Source: Lepidostoma basale | Lineage: Eukaryota > Arthropoda > Insecta > Trichoptera > Lepidostomatidae | Assembly: GCA_022606425.2 (NCBI GenBank) | Contig: JAHDVF020000756.1 | Span: forward strand, 1-64,000 | Length of the DNA: 64,000 nucleotides | Direction: 5' to 3' | Shown: positions 1-10,117 of the stretch, piece after piece | Numbering within the stretch: position 1 is the stretch's first letter | How the letters are laid out: every line of letters begins with the position of its first letter | Made by a program: the position numbers and the translations under genes | The notes under the pieces: model-generated | What the model saw: only the letters and a program-made list of their open reading frames with translations | What the model was told of the DNA's origin: nothing | The model's database searches: none

Positions 1-240
1 TTATTTACTTACTTCCTATGGCCATACAACTCTTGAAGAGTTTTAGCCTCCTTGATGATTTTTCTCCAAGCTCCTCGATCCTGCGCCTTTTGCTCCCAGC
101 ATTTCGATTCGCCCAACCTAGCCAGGTCAGCCAGAACATTGTCCATTAGGCGCTGTCTAGGCCTTCCTAGAGGCCTTACTCCAGTCGGTCTAGACGCGTA
201 CAGGGTCTTGATTGCTCTGGTAAGTAGAAAATTATAATAA
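1..240 (-). mobile_element. Family B non-LTR retrotransposon, RT C-terminal fragment
   Basis: Read on the minus strand this is an open frame for the last ~65 residues of a retrotransposon reverse transcriptase. It contains GRPRQRLMD and ends ELYGHRK before a TAA at about position 10. The basic GRPRxR...D motif near the C-terminus is typical of RTE-like non-LTR elements. A short TAAG/TAAA-like tail follows at the window edge. The 5' side stops at about 237 next to the family A tail, so the copy is 5'-truncated. A second, more decayed copy lies at 9475-9665. The family is otherwise unnamed by me. Confidence 0.7.
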
Positions 241-249
241 AAAAATATT

Positions 250-762
250 ACTAACTAAATAACTAACTTACCATCACGCCGTCTCCCCGGAGGGGTAGGC
301 AGAAAGAATGGAACGCCACACTGTTCTGTCCTGACATACTTCTCTCGCTTCCTCAACATTCATACATCTTGTCACGCACACACGTCGATTTTTCCGACTC
401 CTCGCGTGACCGACATTGAATATTTGATTGATTTGATCGTGCCACGTTTTCCTCGGCCTTCCTCTATTTCTAGCTCCGTTCACGCCGTTTACATGTACCT
501 TCTTTACCATTCTGTCTTCACTCATTCTTTCCATGTGTCCAAACCATCTTAATGACCCTTTCCTTATTTTGTTCATAACACTTACATTCGCACCACATTC
601 ACTTCTTATACTTGCATTTGTCATTCTATCATATACAGGTTTGCCACACATTCGTCTTAGAGATCTTATTTCTACTGCATTTATTATACTTTCATCCTTC
701 TTTTGCCAGTTCCATGCTTCACTTCCATACATAAGGGTCGGCACAAGAACACCGAGTTTAGC
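250..762 (-). mobile_element. Family A RTE-like retrotransposon, 3' end (copy A1)
   Basis: A 156-codon open frame (minus, 744 to 274) encodes the extreme C-terminus of an RTE-like reverse transcriptase. In order it shows LMYGSEAWNWQKKDE, RSLRRMCGK, SLRWFGHMERM, RGRPRKTWHDQI and the terminal SILSAYPSGETA. This part lies beyond the catalytic palm, so the copy cannot be active. The TGA stop is within a few bases of a (GTTA)n-type tail (CTAA repeats at 250-272 on the plus strand). The frame is undisrupted, so this is one of the better preserved copies. Confidence 0.85.
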
Positions 763-766
763 TTAA

Positions 767-1327
767 AAAATATTACCCGCCACTGAAATAGGTAAAACAC
801 TAGTAAAAAGTGTACCTAATGTGTTCCACACTTAAATTTCTTGTTAACAGTGTTAAGTGGTATAAACAGAGGTAACGAGAAGAAGTGTGGTAAAAATGCC
901 CGCCCCAAAGTGCACGCTAAAAGTAAATAAGGCCCATGTACTTGCCTTGTTGATCGATAATTTACATAATTAATTACAAGCGGGTAAAACAGACGTTAAA
1001 ACGTTTGATTAGCATAGTATTCCCAATAAAATGCCGACTGCTCAAAATACCCTCGCGTCCACGAGAAATGTTGAAAGATCATAGAAATATTTATATTACT
1101 AATCTATGCTAAAAGCTTTGATATGAGCATGTTTTACAACTTAACTGATATTGTCACATTAGTTTGATACAAAGTCGGCTCCTTTACAATATTACATGTG
1201 CGCTGCCTATAGATAAAAGCTTGCAAAGTTTACTGATAAAACTTAAATGATAACTAGAATAAATTTACAACATTATTATATGCTTTGTTTAAAAAAACTA
1301 GTTTCTTCAACCTTATTACTGTATACA
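767..1327. other. Unrecognised AT-rich stretch
   Basis: No coding frame, repeat or RNA gene that I can recognise. It separates family A copy A1 from the hAT-like MITE. Confidence 0.5.
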
Positions 1328-1335
1328 ATTTAGAG

Positions 1336-1680
1336 CAGTGATTCCCAAAGTGGTCTATATAGACCCCTAGAGGTACGACAGTTGCAAAAAAAATGGGGGT
1401 CCACAAGATGTAAATGGGGGTCCACGAGGTGGTTCAAGTAAATTGAAGCCGAATATTGAAACGCAAAACAAATATCAAAATCTTTTTTAGAAATCGAAAT
1501 CGTTCGACAGCGACTTCTGGTTAGTAGGCAGAGGATTCGGCGGCGACCTTTTTTTAGGTTGACAGCGACCTCCAGCATTTACTCGTATTTTGCAATCAAT
1601 TCGAAAAATCAATAAGGAAAGCAGGGGGTCTACACGAATTGGCAAGGGGTCTACGGGACAAAAAAGTTTGGGAACCTCTG
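1336..1680. mobile_element. hAT-like MITE with 8-bp target duplication
   Basis: The element starts CAGTGATTCCCAAAGT and ends with a near inverted copy whose reverse complement is CAGAGGTTCCCAAACT (13 of 16 match). It is flanked by ATTTAGAG (1328-1335) and GTTTAGAG (1681-1688), an 8-bp duplication with one mismatch. CAG-start inverted ends with an 8-bp duplication are diagnostic of the hAT superfamily. At 345 bp there is no room for a transposase, so this is a non-autonomous copy. Confidence 0.8.
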
Positions 1681-1709
1681 GTTTAGAGAATTATCAAATT
1701 AACAATATT

Positions 1710-2123
1710 TCTTTTAGTGGCAAATGAAGGATGAAAGTAGGAGAAATGCAGTTGAAATGATATCTCTAAGACGAATGTGTGGTAAATCTGTATATGATAG
1801 AGTATCAAATGCAAATATAAGAAGTCAATAAAAGGTACTGTACATATCTAATCAGTGCATAATGATGTTCTTGTGCTGACCCCTTAGTATGGAAGTGAAG
1901 CATAGAACTGCCAAAAGAAGGATGAATGGAGAATAAATGAAGTAAAAATGAGATCTCTAAGACGAATGTGTATTAAATCTGTATATGATATAGTGTCAAA
2001 TGCAAATATAAGAAGTGAATGCGGTGATAATAAAAGTGTTATGAACATAAAATGAAAGGGTCGTTAAGATGGTTTGAATGCATGCAAAGAATGATTGAAG
2101 ACAGAATGGTTAAAAAAGTGTGA
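1710..2123 (+). mobile_element. Family A fragment, degraded and internally duplicated (A2)
   Basis: Two successive decayed versions of the same family A coding block are visible. The first (about 1715-1830) covers KDESR..AVEM.SLRRMCGKSVYDRVSNANI. The second (about 1880-2120) covers YGSEA..CQKKDE, SLRRMCIKSVYDIVSNANIRSECG and SLRWFECMQRM. Stops and indels are frequent. The copy ends abruptly at a perfect hairpin made of family A sequence. Confidence 0.7.
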
Positions 2124-2174
2124 ACTCCTCACGTGACCGACATTCAAATATTGAATGTCGGTCACGTGAGGAGT
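2124..2174. repeat. Perfect 24-bp inverted repeat within family A sequence
   Basis: Arms 2124-2147 and 2151-2174 are exact reverse complements around a 3-base loop. Each arm is the family A segment encoding NVGHVRS. In intact copies this segment occurs once, so this is an inverted duplication at the broken end of the copy. Confidence 0.85.
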
Positions 2175-2245
2175 CTAAGAAATCAATCATAAGAAAGAAA
2201 TAATGCATTTAAAGCATCCCCAAAAAATATCTCATGAGAAAAAAA

Positions 2246-2510
2246 CTGTTTCATTGTTTCTTGAACAATGATGTAATCGCCTTATTAAATAGTTTATATG
2301 AATGAAAACGTCAGTCTTCTAGAAAATTTATTAAATTTTATATGGAATGACATGTTGCGCCCTTCTAAGGCATTATTAAATCCGCCCCTCTGAGGCATTA
2401 TCAAATAACATTTGATAATGCCTGAGAAGGGCGAAACCTGTCATTCCATACAAAATTTAATGAAACACCTAGAAGGTAGACGTTTTCATTCATATTGATA
2501 GTGGAAAAAC
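2246..2510. repeat. Palindromic family P element (P1)
   Basis: The left half carries TTGTTTCTTGAACAATGATG, GAAAACGTC and GACATGTTGCGCCC. The right half is an inverted version with GGGCGAAACCTGTC and GACGTTTTCATTC. Each half contains the string GCCT..GGCGAAAC(A/C)TGTC read as a hammerhead-like strand. The CTGATGA box is degenerate here (TTGATAA). There is no coding capacity. This family recurs at least 12 more times in the window. Confidence 0.75.
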
Positions 2511-2774
2511 TGTTTTAATTCATAAGTATTAAGTAAATTTCGCGTCGGAAGTGGACATTCTTTCGTGATAGCGAAGCTGTCCTCAGAAAGCATATGTTTT
2601 TAATGTGTGAAATTGCTTAGTTTATTAATATTTTTAATCTTTTGTTATTAATACACGAGTTGAATTAATTCATGACGTTAATGATTTTTTAAATAAATCA
2701 ATTAAAATTGACATTAATTTTTGATCAACTGCAGATTTTTTTTAAAATAAATTGAAATACTGTTTTTGGCCAAT

Positions 2775-2835
2775 ATTTGGTTGATTTTCTCGACATATTT
2801 CGAAGGTTTTACACCTCCATCATCGAGGGAAATAC
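2775..2835 (-). repeat. Family T hammerhead-like motif, degraded
   Basis: On the minus strand this reads TCGATGA, a GGAGG..CCTTC stem, GAAATATGTC and GAG. It matches the better T copy at 29740-29790, but the first core bases have drifted, so activity is unlikely. Confidence 0.45.
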
Positions 2836-2945
2836 AGAAATGACAGAGTTTACATTCTCTTTTTTTTAAGTAACTCTAAAATGGCATTAGAATTTATTGT
2901 ACAATCGTCGATATGAACAGAAAATAATATTATGAAGAAGGATTC

Positions 2946-3017
2946 TGGTCGTGTCAGGCTTGAACCCAAGTCCCTTGTATCAGGAGCCTAGCGTTTTGTT
3001 CCCTAGACCACTACCCG
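2946..3017 (-). repeat. tRNA-derived segment (SINE head or tRNA pseudogene)
   Basis: The minus strand has an A-box-like TAGTGGTCTAGG and a B-box GGTTCAAGCCT, spaced as in a tRNA promoter. I cannot close a full acceptor stem, so I do not call a tRNA gene. It probably heads a tRNA-related SINE different from the main SINE of this window. Confidence 0.5.
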
Positions 3018-3054
3018 AATGATGAAGGTGTAAAACCCTATGGTATAGAATCCA

Positions 3055-3413
3055 GGGCTGACACAAATAGAACCAACGCACTATTACGAACCGCCGAAAT
3101 GAAGACACTCCGCGCTATTCTGGGCAACACACTGAGGGACAGAATCAGAAACACAGTAATACGTGAGACCTGCGATACCGAAGATGTTGTCAGATGGGGC
3201 AGGAAAAGAAGACGCTTCTGGCGCGACCACGTAGAACGAACGAGCGACGATAGACTCCCTCAAACAGCCGCAAACAACGTGCCAATGGGAACTCGCCAAC
3301 CCGGAAGACCTGCGAAGAAATGGCGAGACAGTTGGAGTTCTGTGTCCTAGGAGACCTCGATGCCATAAAAACAGATCCACAGATCAATTAAAAGAGGAAA
3401 AAGAAGAAGAAGG
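3055..3413 (+). mobile_element. Family E retrotransposon C-terminus with GAA-rich tail (E1)
   Basis: An 83-codon open frame (3099-3350) shows MKTLRAILGNTLRDRIRN, then FWRDHVERTSDDR and PGRPAKKWRDSW, the tail end of a non-LTR reverse transcriptase. A purine-rich AAGAAGAAGAAGG run at about 3400-3413 is the 3' tail. It shares architecture with family A but is a separate family. Related copies are at 7360, 18375, 28500, 32300 and 51910. Confidence 0.75.
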
Positions 3414-3461
3414 CATTGATATTGAAATTATAAAAAAAGTGAATGAAATCTCCGTTAAGTA

Positions 3462-3791
3462 TTGTATATGCTTTTTGTCCCCGATAGATATCTCCGACAG
3501 CGACAGCACAGATTGTTTTACCTACCGGCCGCAAAAACCAATCTGCCTCTGGTGACACCGGTGGAAAGAGCAATTAGTCTGCTGAACGCGATCTCCTCGG
3601 AGATCGACGTCTTTCATGTTAGTGAAAGTACGTTCAGAAGGCAAATACTTTTAATTCTGGAGAGATTCCTGTCTTCCTAATGTTGAACCATCTCTCATGC
3701 GTTTCTGGTAGTATACTCGTACTATACACAATATATTATTTTACCTGTTCTCAATTTGATTTGATTTGATTTGATTGATTTGATTTGATGC
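3462..3791 (+). mobile_element. Family C retrotransposon 3' end (C1)
   Basis: The frame reads LFVPDRYLRQRQHRLFYLPAAKT, TPVERAISLLNAISSEIDVFH and STFRRQILL, then a ~90-base 3' UTR with CTCATGCGTTTCTGGTAGTA. It ends in a (TTTGA)n tail at 3755-3790. This is the extreme C-terminus of a CR1/L2/Daphne-type element (clade tentative). Only the final ~70 residues remain. Confidence 0.75.
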
Positions 3792-4178
3792 AATGATTCT
3801 AAATAGTCTTCGTGCAATGTTATAAAAATTTTAACAAATTTCGTAGGTAATATGCCTACGTAATTTATTAGTCCTCTGGGTTATTTATTTCTTACAAAAT
3901 CATTTGTACAAATACCTCATTCAAAGCAATAGTTCTATTGTTGATGTTGCTTTTGCAAACAAAAGAAGCAGGGTAAAATGGAATAACATTTGAATAGTGA
4001 CAATTTATTCGTGCGTACACGGACAATGGAGGTATTCAACACTCTTTGTGTTAGTTTTACATGAGCAGTGACAAAACAGACACTGTTTTGGTGAAATCGA
4101 TACATTTTATTAAAAAAAAAACACTATTTTATACATTCAAAGCTTACTTTAAAAAAATGAATTCCATATATATATTAT
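3792..4178. other. Unrecognised AT-rich stretch
   Basis: Nothing coding and no internal repeat that I can identify. Confidence 0.4.
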
Positions 4179-4179
4179 A

Positions 4180-5285
4180 TAAATACATTCAGGACATTTC
4201 GTAATGACCTGACATACCTCTCTAGCTTCCTCCACATGCATACATCGTAACATGCATGCTTGTCGATTTTTCCAACTTCGAATATTATTTAACTTATTTT
4301 TATAAAAATTACAAACATTACAGACATATTTCCAAATCGTTTGCAATTACAAAAGAGAAGCATAAAAGAAGCTTAAGAATTAGGAAGAATAACATTGATA
4401 TTGCATCCCTGAGGCAACTCACCCTGTCACGAAATATGTCGACCTCCGAGGCGATCCGATTGAGCAATAAGATTGCCCTACCCACGTTTCACGTGCCCAC
4501 AGGCATACCCATTGGCATGTTGGTTCTGCTGCGCGGCAAATAAAACAATCTGTGCTGTCTTTGACGAAGGTAATTATCAGGAACAAATAGACCTACATCA
4601 CTCAGGACATCCGAGTTTTGTATACGGCAATGAGGTAATGTGGCCGCCTTTCAGTATTTGATTAATTTGGTCATGCCATGCTTCCCTTGGTCTTCCATGG
4701 CTTCTCTTTTCACTCACACTGCTGAATACATTTACGTAATATACATTTTAACAACTATTATATCTCGTCTATTTGTTCCATATGTCCAAATCATTTCAGG
4801 GATCCTTTTTAATTTGACTTATGATTAAATTATCTGCCTTACATTTCTTCCTTATTTCGTCGCTCGGTTTCTATCATATATCGTTTTCCACTACATTATT
4901 CTCAGTGATCTCATTTCTACGATATTTATCGTACTTTCATCCTTTTTTTGTCAGCTTCAAGTTTCACATCCATACATAAGGGTTGGCACTAGAACTCCAT
5001 TATGTACTGCCATCTTTGCCTTAGTTGAAATATTTTTATTTGCAGTGATGACTTTGAGAGCGCTATTAACTTTGTTCCCAGCATCAACCCTTCTTTAGAT
5101 ACCTTTCTCCATTTTTTCATCTCTTGTAAACATGTTTTCTAGATAGATAAATTCGGTAACTTGCTCTAGTTTCTCATCGTTCACGCTTATGTCGCAAATT
5201 GTCATATATTCTTCTTTTTCAAATAACATCACTTTACTTGGACACATTCATTAGAAGGTCAATCTTTTGCATGCTTCATTCACTA
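4180..5285 (-). mobile_element. Family A copy split by a nested family C insertion (A3)
   Basis: The minus-strand family A C-terminus (MHVEEAREVCQ) occupies 4180-4275. The upstream remainder resumes at about 4637 with the block matching TWHDQI, and continues past YGSEA to VYLGSMFTRD-like and MNVNKSKV-like sequence near 5270. The break falls in the middle of the same coding block, which shows that 4276-4636 was inserted later. There are many frameshifts. It is one of the longer A copies. Confidence 0.7.
4276..4636 (-). mobile_element. Family C fragment nested in A3 (C2)
   Basis: The plus strand carries ACAAACATTACAGACATA, TTGCAATTAC, GCATCCCTGAGGCAACTCAC and TGTCGACCTCCGAGGCGA. This is a recurring block here (also 26945, 43770, 45995, 62710). 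Its reverse complement encodes a variant of LFVP..YLRQR..FY..RRTN..VMPVG..LLNRIASEVDIF. It is a subtype of family C distinct from C1. Confidence 0.65.
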
Positions 5286-5833
5286 TATAGATGTGTATTC
5301 ATTCATCTATGTATATTTAAAAAATATTGTTTTAATATTTTTGTATCGAAATGATTTGGCTAGACTTTCAGACGTGCGTAACGAGTCGATTTCCAAGAAA
5401 TTTTTTACCTGTTCGAAATTCGAAATAACAGCAGATGAGGCTTATCTATGGACTAGAGTTGCTGTTCAAATAGATGTCCCTTTTCAGGTAGTTAATTAGA
5501 AAGTTTTGGGTGTTTTTAGCTTTAATCCAGGAACAAACAATTATATCCACCGTACCCAAACCCGATGAGGTCATTCTTGAACTATGCGATAACAATGGAA
5601 GAATTGACCTGTTGATACTATTATAGACACTGCTGAACAATAGTTTTTGTTCAAGATTTTGAAGTTTTTTTGCAAACGAAACGCACCTTTTGAAAAGGTA
5701 CTGATCACAAAATACAAGGATAAAATATCAATACTAAAATTTAAGGAATTTATATATTTAACGTCAAGTCCAATCTTTGATTTATTTCTTTTCATACATA
5801 ATATTTGTTATAACAAAAACGTAAACGTTCCAA
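5286..5833 (+). other. Possible decayed coding segment, unrecognised
   Basis: Between 5293 and 5499 the frame reads RLSDVRNESISKKF, then EITADEAYLWTRVAV, and stops just after CAG|GTAG. A second stretch (5522-5625) in a different frame reads IQEQTIISTVPKPDEV then LELCDNNGRID and a stop. The composition looks protein-like, but a 32-base intron between them would be too short and the phase does not fit. I cannot name a family. It may be a frameshifted transposase or retrogene relic, or chance. Confidence 0.25.
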
Positions 5834-6060
5834 AATAAATCTTTATATCTACTATCAAAACTGATCACATTTGTAAACAATTTTATAATATTTTAAATAT
5901 GTATCTTTATAATATGTATTACTGAAGATGGACCGGTTGTCCGAAACATATCTGATATGTAATAAATTTTTTTTTAAATTTAGTGTTGTGTATAAAAAGT
6001 ATATAAAAAAGAAAAAGACAAATAAAACATCTACAACACAAAGTATGGCGAACAATGAAG
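5834..6060 (+). repeat. Family S repeat with hammerhead-like motif (S1)
   Basis: The core at 5922-5950 reads CTGAAGA, T, GGAC, CGGTT, GTCC, GAAAC, followed by ATATCTGATATGTAAT. It is flanked by the family S bodies (TTTATAATATTTTAAATATG and GTGTATAAAAAGTATATA). Relative to the S3 copy the cleavage triplet has drifted (ATC for GTC). Single orientation, not palindromic. Confidence 0.6.
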
Positions 6061-6164
6061 AAATTTATATATTTTTTAAAGGTTTTTTAAGTTATTGAAT
6101 CATTTAAATATCCAATTAAAAATACTTTTAAAACTTATAAAAATAAAATTTAAATAAAGTGAAG

Positions 6165-6515
6165 CTTGGAACCGGCAGAAGGATTAGAGCAGAATAAATG
6201 CTGTAGAGATGAAATCATTTAGACGTAGGTATGTGTGATAAAACGGTGTACGACTTAATCTCAAATGATGAAATTAGGAGGAAATGTAGAGTAGAAGAAA
6301 GTGTTATGAACAAAATTGTAAAAGGATCACTGCTTTGGTTTGGACATATGTAACGCGTGGATGAAGGAAGAATGGTTAAGAACGGAGTCGTGGGAGACCG
6401 AGGAAAGCTTGGCATGTCAAAATCAATCAATCTTAGAAGTCGGAAGAAACGACGTGCGTGTGTGACTCGCTGTACGAGTGTGAGAGAAACTAGAGACGTA
6501 TGTCGAGTAGTGTTG
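6165..6515 (+). mobile_element. Family A fragment (A4)
   Basis: Decayed C-terminal blocks can be followed: RINAVEMKSF..MC, KTVYDLISNDEIRRKC, KGSLLWFGHM, GRPRKAWHVKINQS, RRNDVRV and a VREV-like segment. In-frame stops and missing bases are frequent, and the end with the tail is lost. Confidence 0.65.
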
Positions 6516-6539
6516 TTTGAAATTCTAAAATAATGAATT

Positions 6540-6990
6540 TTTAGGAATTAAATCACTGTTTTTTCCGCATTTAGGATTATTTTTCTTGAAATGTTTTATT
6601 ATAAGAGAATCTTCATTATCGAGAGAACGACAGCAACATTATCGATAATTTATTGTTTCTTGAACCATGATGTAAAACTCCATATTAAATAATTAATATG
6701 AATATAAAGGTCTGCTTACTTATATTATAAAAAAAAGATAATGCATTAGCAAAGCGAAACCCTTCTTTCCCATTAAATATAATAAATACAACTTCTAAAT
6801 GTTTTCATTCATATCTTTCTTCCTGTGATTAAGGAATAATGTATTCGAAAATGTGCAGAAAAATAAAATCAACAGTGGAAAAAAACAACGTTTTTAGTCA
6901 CATGAAATTCAGAAGAGAAATACTCTGTTAAAAACGACGAATAAAATAGATGAATTATAGTAGATAGATTTAGGAAAACATAAAATCAAT
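6540..6990. repeat. Fragments of palindromic families T and P (P2)
   Basis: 6540-6605 resembles the left half of family T (AAATCACTGTTTTTTCC, TTTCTTGAAATG). 6645-6830 is a P element with TTGTTTCTTGAACCATGATG and AACTTCTAAATGTTTTCATTC at opposite ends. Its centre is shrunken and the ribozyme-like core is lost. 6830-6990 returns to T-like sequence (GTGGAAAAAAACAACG). The P copy therefore appears to sit inside a T copy. Confidence 0.5.
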
Positions 6991-7355
6991 TAAATTTTAA
7001 TTGTATAAACGAGTATGTGCATGAAAAGCTGTAAGTTCAAAGAATAATGCCAGAATAGCAGGTGTGATGGTAGAGGCATTTTCCATACCTTGATTCACTC
7101 AAAGTACAGGTATCGTATGTATAACTTGGGCGGTAAACATGAGCCACAATGTCAGTAGACACGCCTCACTAAATAGATCACTTATTGAAAGCGGTGTCGG
7201 CGGCACGGTATTTCGCCGACATAGTTAAGTAAATACCTTTTAGACATCAATTATCATCTACCCCGATGATGGACCCTTCAACCTATTCCGACACATCTGT
7301 TACCGCGAAGTAAAGTATATTTTACCAATTCAAAGTAAAAAAACATTAATGAAGG
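6991..7355. other. Unrecognised unique sequence
   Basis: Contains a slightly GC-richer patch at 7130-7225 (CGGTGTCGGCGGCACGG). No ORF or repeat that I can identify. Confidence 0.35.
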
Positions 7356-7359
7356 CAGC

Positions 7360-7755
7360 AATCTCTTCTTCTTCCTTGCTATAGACCCATATAGTCTATT
7401 CTCTAGAGGGTTGCTCCTCTTGTAATGTGGATTCCCAGCTCTTTCCATTTCCTAGGAGGTCTTCCACGAGAACGAGAAAATTGTAGGGCAATGTAGGAGA
7501 GTCTGATGGTGTCCATTCTTTGGACATGACCATACCAGCTCCCCTCCACTGTCAGCTCAATCTTATAATATCCTCAGGCTCACATATCTCTCTGATTCTT
7601 GTGTTCCTCACGCGATCCTTTAGAGTCTTGCCTGCTATCATCCTCATTGTCTTTATCTCGGAGGTCCTCAAAACTTGTTTAGTCATTACTATCCTTGCTT
7701 CAAAGCCATATGCTATTATTGGTTTTACGCAGGCTTCATAGATACTCATTTAACT
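7360..7755 (-). mobile_element. Family E retrotransposon C-terminus (E2)
   Basis: The minus strand (7749 to 7552) encodes CVKPIIAYGFEA, VLRTSEIKTMRMIAGKTLKD and VRNTRIREICEPEDIIRL, followed by decayed downstream sequence. A CTTCTTCTTCC run at 7363-7375 is the inverted GAA-type tail. The first block corresponds to the end of the RT thumb. The copy is 5'-truncated and the C-terminal DSW block is frameshifted. Confidence 0.7.
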
Positions 7756-8399
7756 CTTAATGATTATGTCTTTTTTTCTATATTCTGGATATTAGAGCAC
7801 CAGAGATTATATTGCACCTGCCTTGTTGATTGGTTTATCTTAATTCACACATATCAGTTCCTCGAATTAGGTCTATGTATATATCTGAAGGAAATAACCC
7901 ATTCTATGGGTTGGTTCTTTACAGTCAGGTTACGTGTTTCTGATATTTTAGAGCATGTCACACATTACGAATTATTGATAGTAATCTAATTGGGAAATGA
8001 TTTTGCAAATATGAACCTGGTACCTTTATCAATCATGTAACTCAATTTGTAAGTTGTCATGCCAGCAAGAGTTTGGGAAATTTATTTACGCGCCTGCAAT
8101 ACAGACAGGTATGAGAGTAAGCGCATTTTTAAGAAATTTGTGACTCATGACAACCCATGTTCTACCGCCTATGAGCCATGTAATTTGTGACAAATATTTC
8201 TTTCTTGAATAGAAATGAAACCCCATTTGTTTACCTGTGAATAATAATGGTGGCCTTCCAGATGTACTTCCATATTTTTAGAGGTCATTCTTGAGATAAA
8301 CCGTCGCTTGCTGCTCTTACGGTTCTTGATTCTGCCTTTCGGAACATAATATGTTTATCCCAGAGCAACTGGTTGTGGTTTTAATTTGGTAAAACTCAA
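7756..8399. other. Unrecognised unique sequence
   Basis: A 104-codon frame at 7675-7989 overlaps the opposite strand of E2 and has no family resemblance; I treat it as chance. Nothing else is recognised. Confidence 0.35.
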
Positions 8400-8525
8400 A
8401 ACAAAAAAAAAATAAACAAAATTTCTTTATTATTATGTATTAAGTGTGCTTCGAACATAAACACAAATGGAAGCACACTAAATACATAATAATATAGAAA
8501 TTTTGTGTAATTTTTTTTGTTTTCA
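8400..8525. repeat. Family U palindrome lacking its centre (U1)
   Basis: Arms at about 8415-8451 and 8469-8507 are inverted copies (TTTATTATTATGTATTAAGTG against CACTAAATACATAATAATA). The middle retains only GAACATAAACACAAA, so the GAAAC-containing core has been lost on both sides. Confidence 0.65.
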
Positions 8526-8584
8526 TTATTTAAAATTATCTTAGCCGTTATTGTTCGCTCTTAATTTAATTGTATTAATCTTCG

Positions 8585-8722
8585 TGGATTTGGTTTGGTT
8601 TAATGACACCAGACGATGGCAGCAAGCTGCCGAAACCGGTCGAACATAAACACAAGTGGAAGCACATTAAATGCATAATAATAAAGAAATTTTGTACAAT
8701 ATTTTTTTTGTTTTCATTATTT
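8585..8722 (+). repeat. Family U half element with hammerhead-like strand (U2)
   Basis: At 8610-8645 the sequence reads CAGACGA, T, GGCAGC, AA, GCTGCC, GAAAC, CG, GTC, GAAC. That is a 6-bp stem II and a GTC triplet after a two-pair stem III. The first box has A where hammerheads need U (CAGA rather than CUGA), so this copy is probably inactive. The body GTGGAAGCACATTAAATGC follows. Confidence 0.6.
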
Positions 8723-8859
8723 AAAATGAACATCTACAAAGAAATTCCAATTAAAAACATTAATCATTTGGTAAATCTCCATTATATTATTAATTTATAA
8801 TGTATAATGATTGAATGAATGATATATTACATAAATAAATCAATGGAAAACCAAAAAAG

Positions 8860-9262
8860 CTGAAATGGCAGTGTACAATGGTGTACCGACCTTTATGAAT
8901 GGAAGTGAAGCATAGAACTGGCAATATGATGATGAAAGTGGAATAAATATAGTAGAAAAAATATCTCTTATACGAATGTGTTGTAAATCTGTAGATGATA
9001 GTGTCAAATGCAAATTTAAAAAGTGAATACAGTGCGAATGAAAGTGTAATGAACAATTTAATGAAAGGTCCTATAATATGATTTTGATGCATGTGTGGAC
9101 AAAAAAAAATGAAAATATATGCAAATGACGTAAGCGGAACCAGAAATAGAGGAAGACTGATGAAACGTGGCACGATCAAATCAATCAAATATTAAATGTC
9201 ATCCACATGAGAAGTCCGAGAAATCGGCGTGCGTGGATGAAACGATGTATGAAGTTTTTGTA
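8860..9262 (+). mobile_element. Family A fragment (A5)
   Basis: Recognisable blocks are MAVYNGVPTFMNGSEA, DDESGINIVEKISLIRMCCKSVDD, SECSANESVMNNLMKG, NDVSGTRNRGRL and HDQINQILNVIHMRSPRNRR. Numerous frameshifts. Its tail is lost and a small inverted family A scrap follows at 9270-9345. Confidence 0.65.
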
Positions 9263-9474
9263 ATACTCGTAGATAAATTTGTTCAAGTCATGTTTTCCTC
9301 TGCCTTCCGCGGCGTATTTTTCTATTTACACAGCTTATATTAATGTATTAATATATAACTTTTTTAATATGTCGAAGTTAGCAAAAGAAATATGAAAGTA
9401 TGATAAATGTCTTGGAAACTATCAAGATCTGTGAAAATATGTGTATGATACAATACCAAGTGAAGAAAAAACTT

Positions 9475-9668
9475 ACCTACTTCTTACTTCCGATGATCGT
9501 ACAACTCTAGAAAAATCTCCTTTATGATTTTATTCCAAGCTTCTTGATCCTGTCTCTTATGCTCTCAGCAGTACTTTTCGCCCAGTTGAGCAAAATCATC
9601 CATAAAATTATCCATCACCAGAATAATCTTGGCGCATCAGGGTCTTGATTGCTCTGGTCTCTGCGGGT
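9475..9668 (-). mobile_element. Family B fragment (B2)
   Basis: About 190 bases match 10-230 of this window in the same orientation: TTACTTCC.ATG..CGTACAACTC, CTTGATCCTG and CAGGGTCTTGATTGCTCTGG. The coding frame is broken by indels. Confidence 0.65.
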
Positions 9669-9689
9669 TGGCATACGTGTTCAATGTAT

Positions 9690-9860
9690 GCTAAAAGAAA
9701 TAAAGGATTGAAAGTGTCAGTAGATGGTTTGGATATACATATAAAACAAACAGATGAGAGAAGAATGGTGACGAAGTTACATACAAATAGCGTGAGTAGA
9801 AAAATAATACAAAGAAGGTCGCAAAAACCAATTGTCTTTGCCAAAAAATTAAAGGGTTGA
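9690..9860 (+). mobile_element. Family A scrap
   Basis: The open frame KGLKVSVDGLDIHIKQTDERRMVTKLHTNSVSRK aligns with the family A block KGSLRWFGHMERMDERRMVKKLYTSSVGGK. It is a heavily drifted copy. Confidence 0.45.
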
Positions 9861-10117
9861 AAATCCAATTCCAACCTATTGTAAAAATATTTTCTTTCTG
9901 AAATTAAAACAGTATCTAGGTCGATATCAAAACACAAGGTATTGGTGACACATTCAAAAAGGTCCAGTTATGCCAATCAAAAAATATTAAATTAAATGAA
10001 ATGCTTTGATATTTCGGTAATATGTCGTTAATTTACTTGACATTGAGTCGTAAAGCCTGCTAGTTTGGCAGAGTAACAATGACAGTGGCAGTACGTGATC
10101 TGTGAAGATATTTGGGC

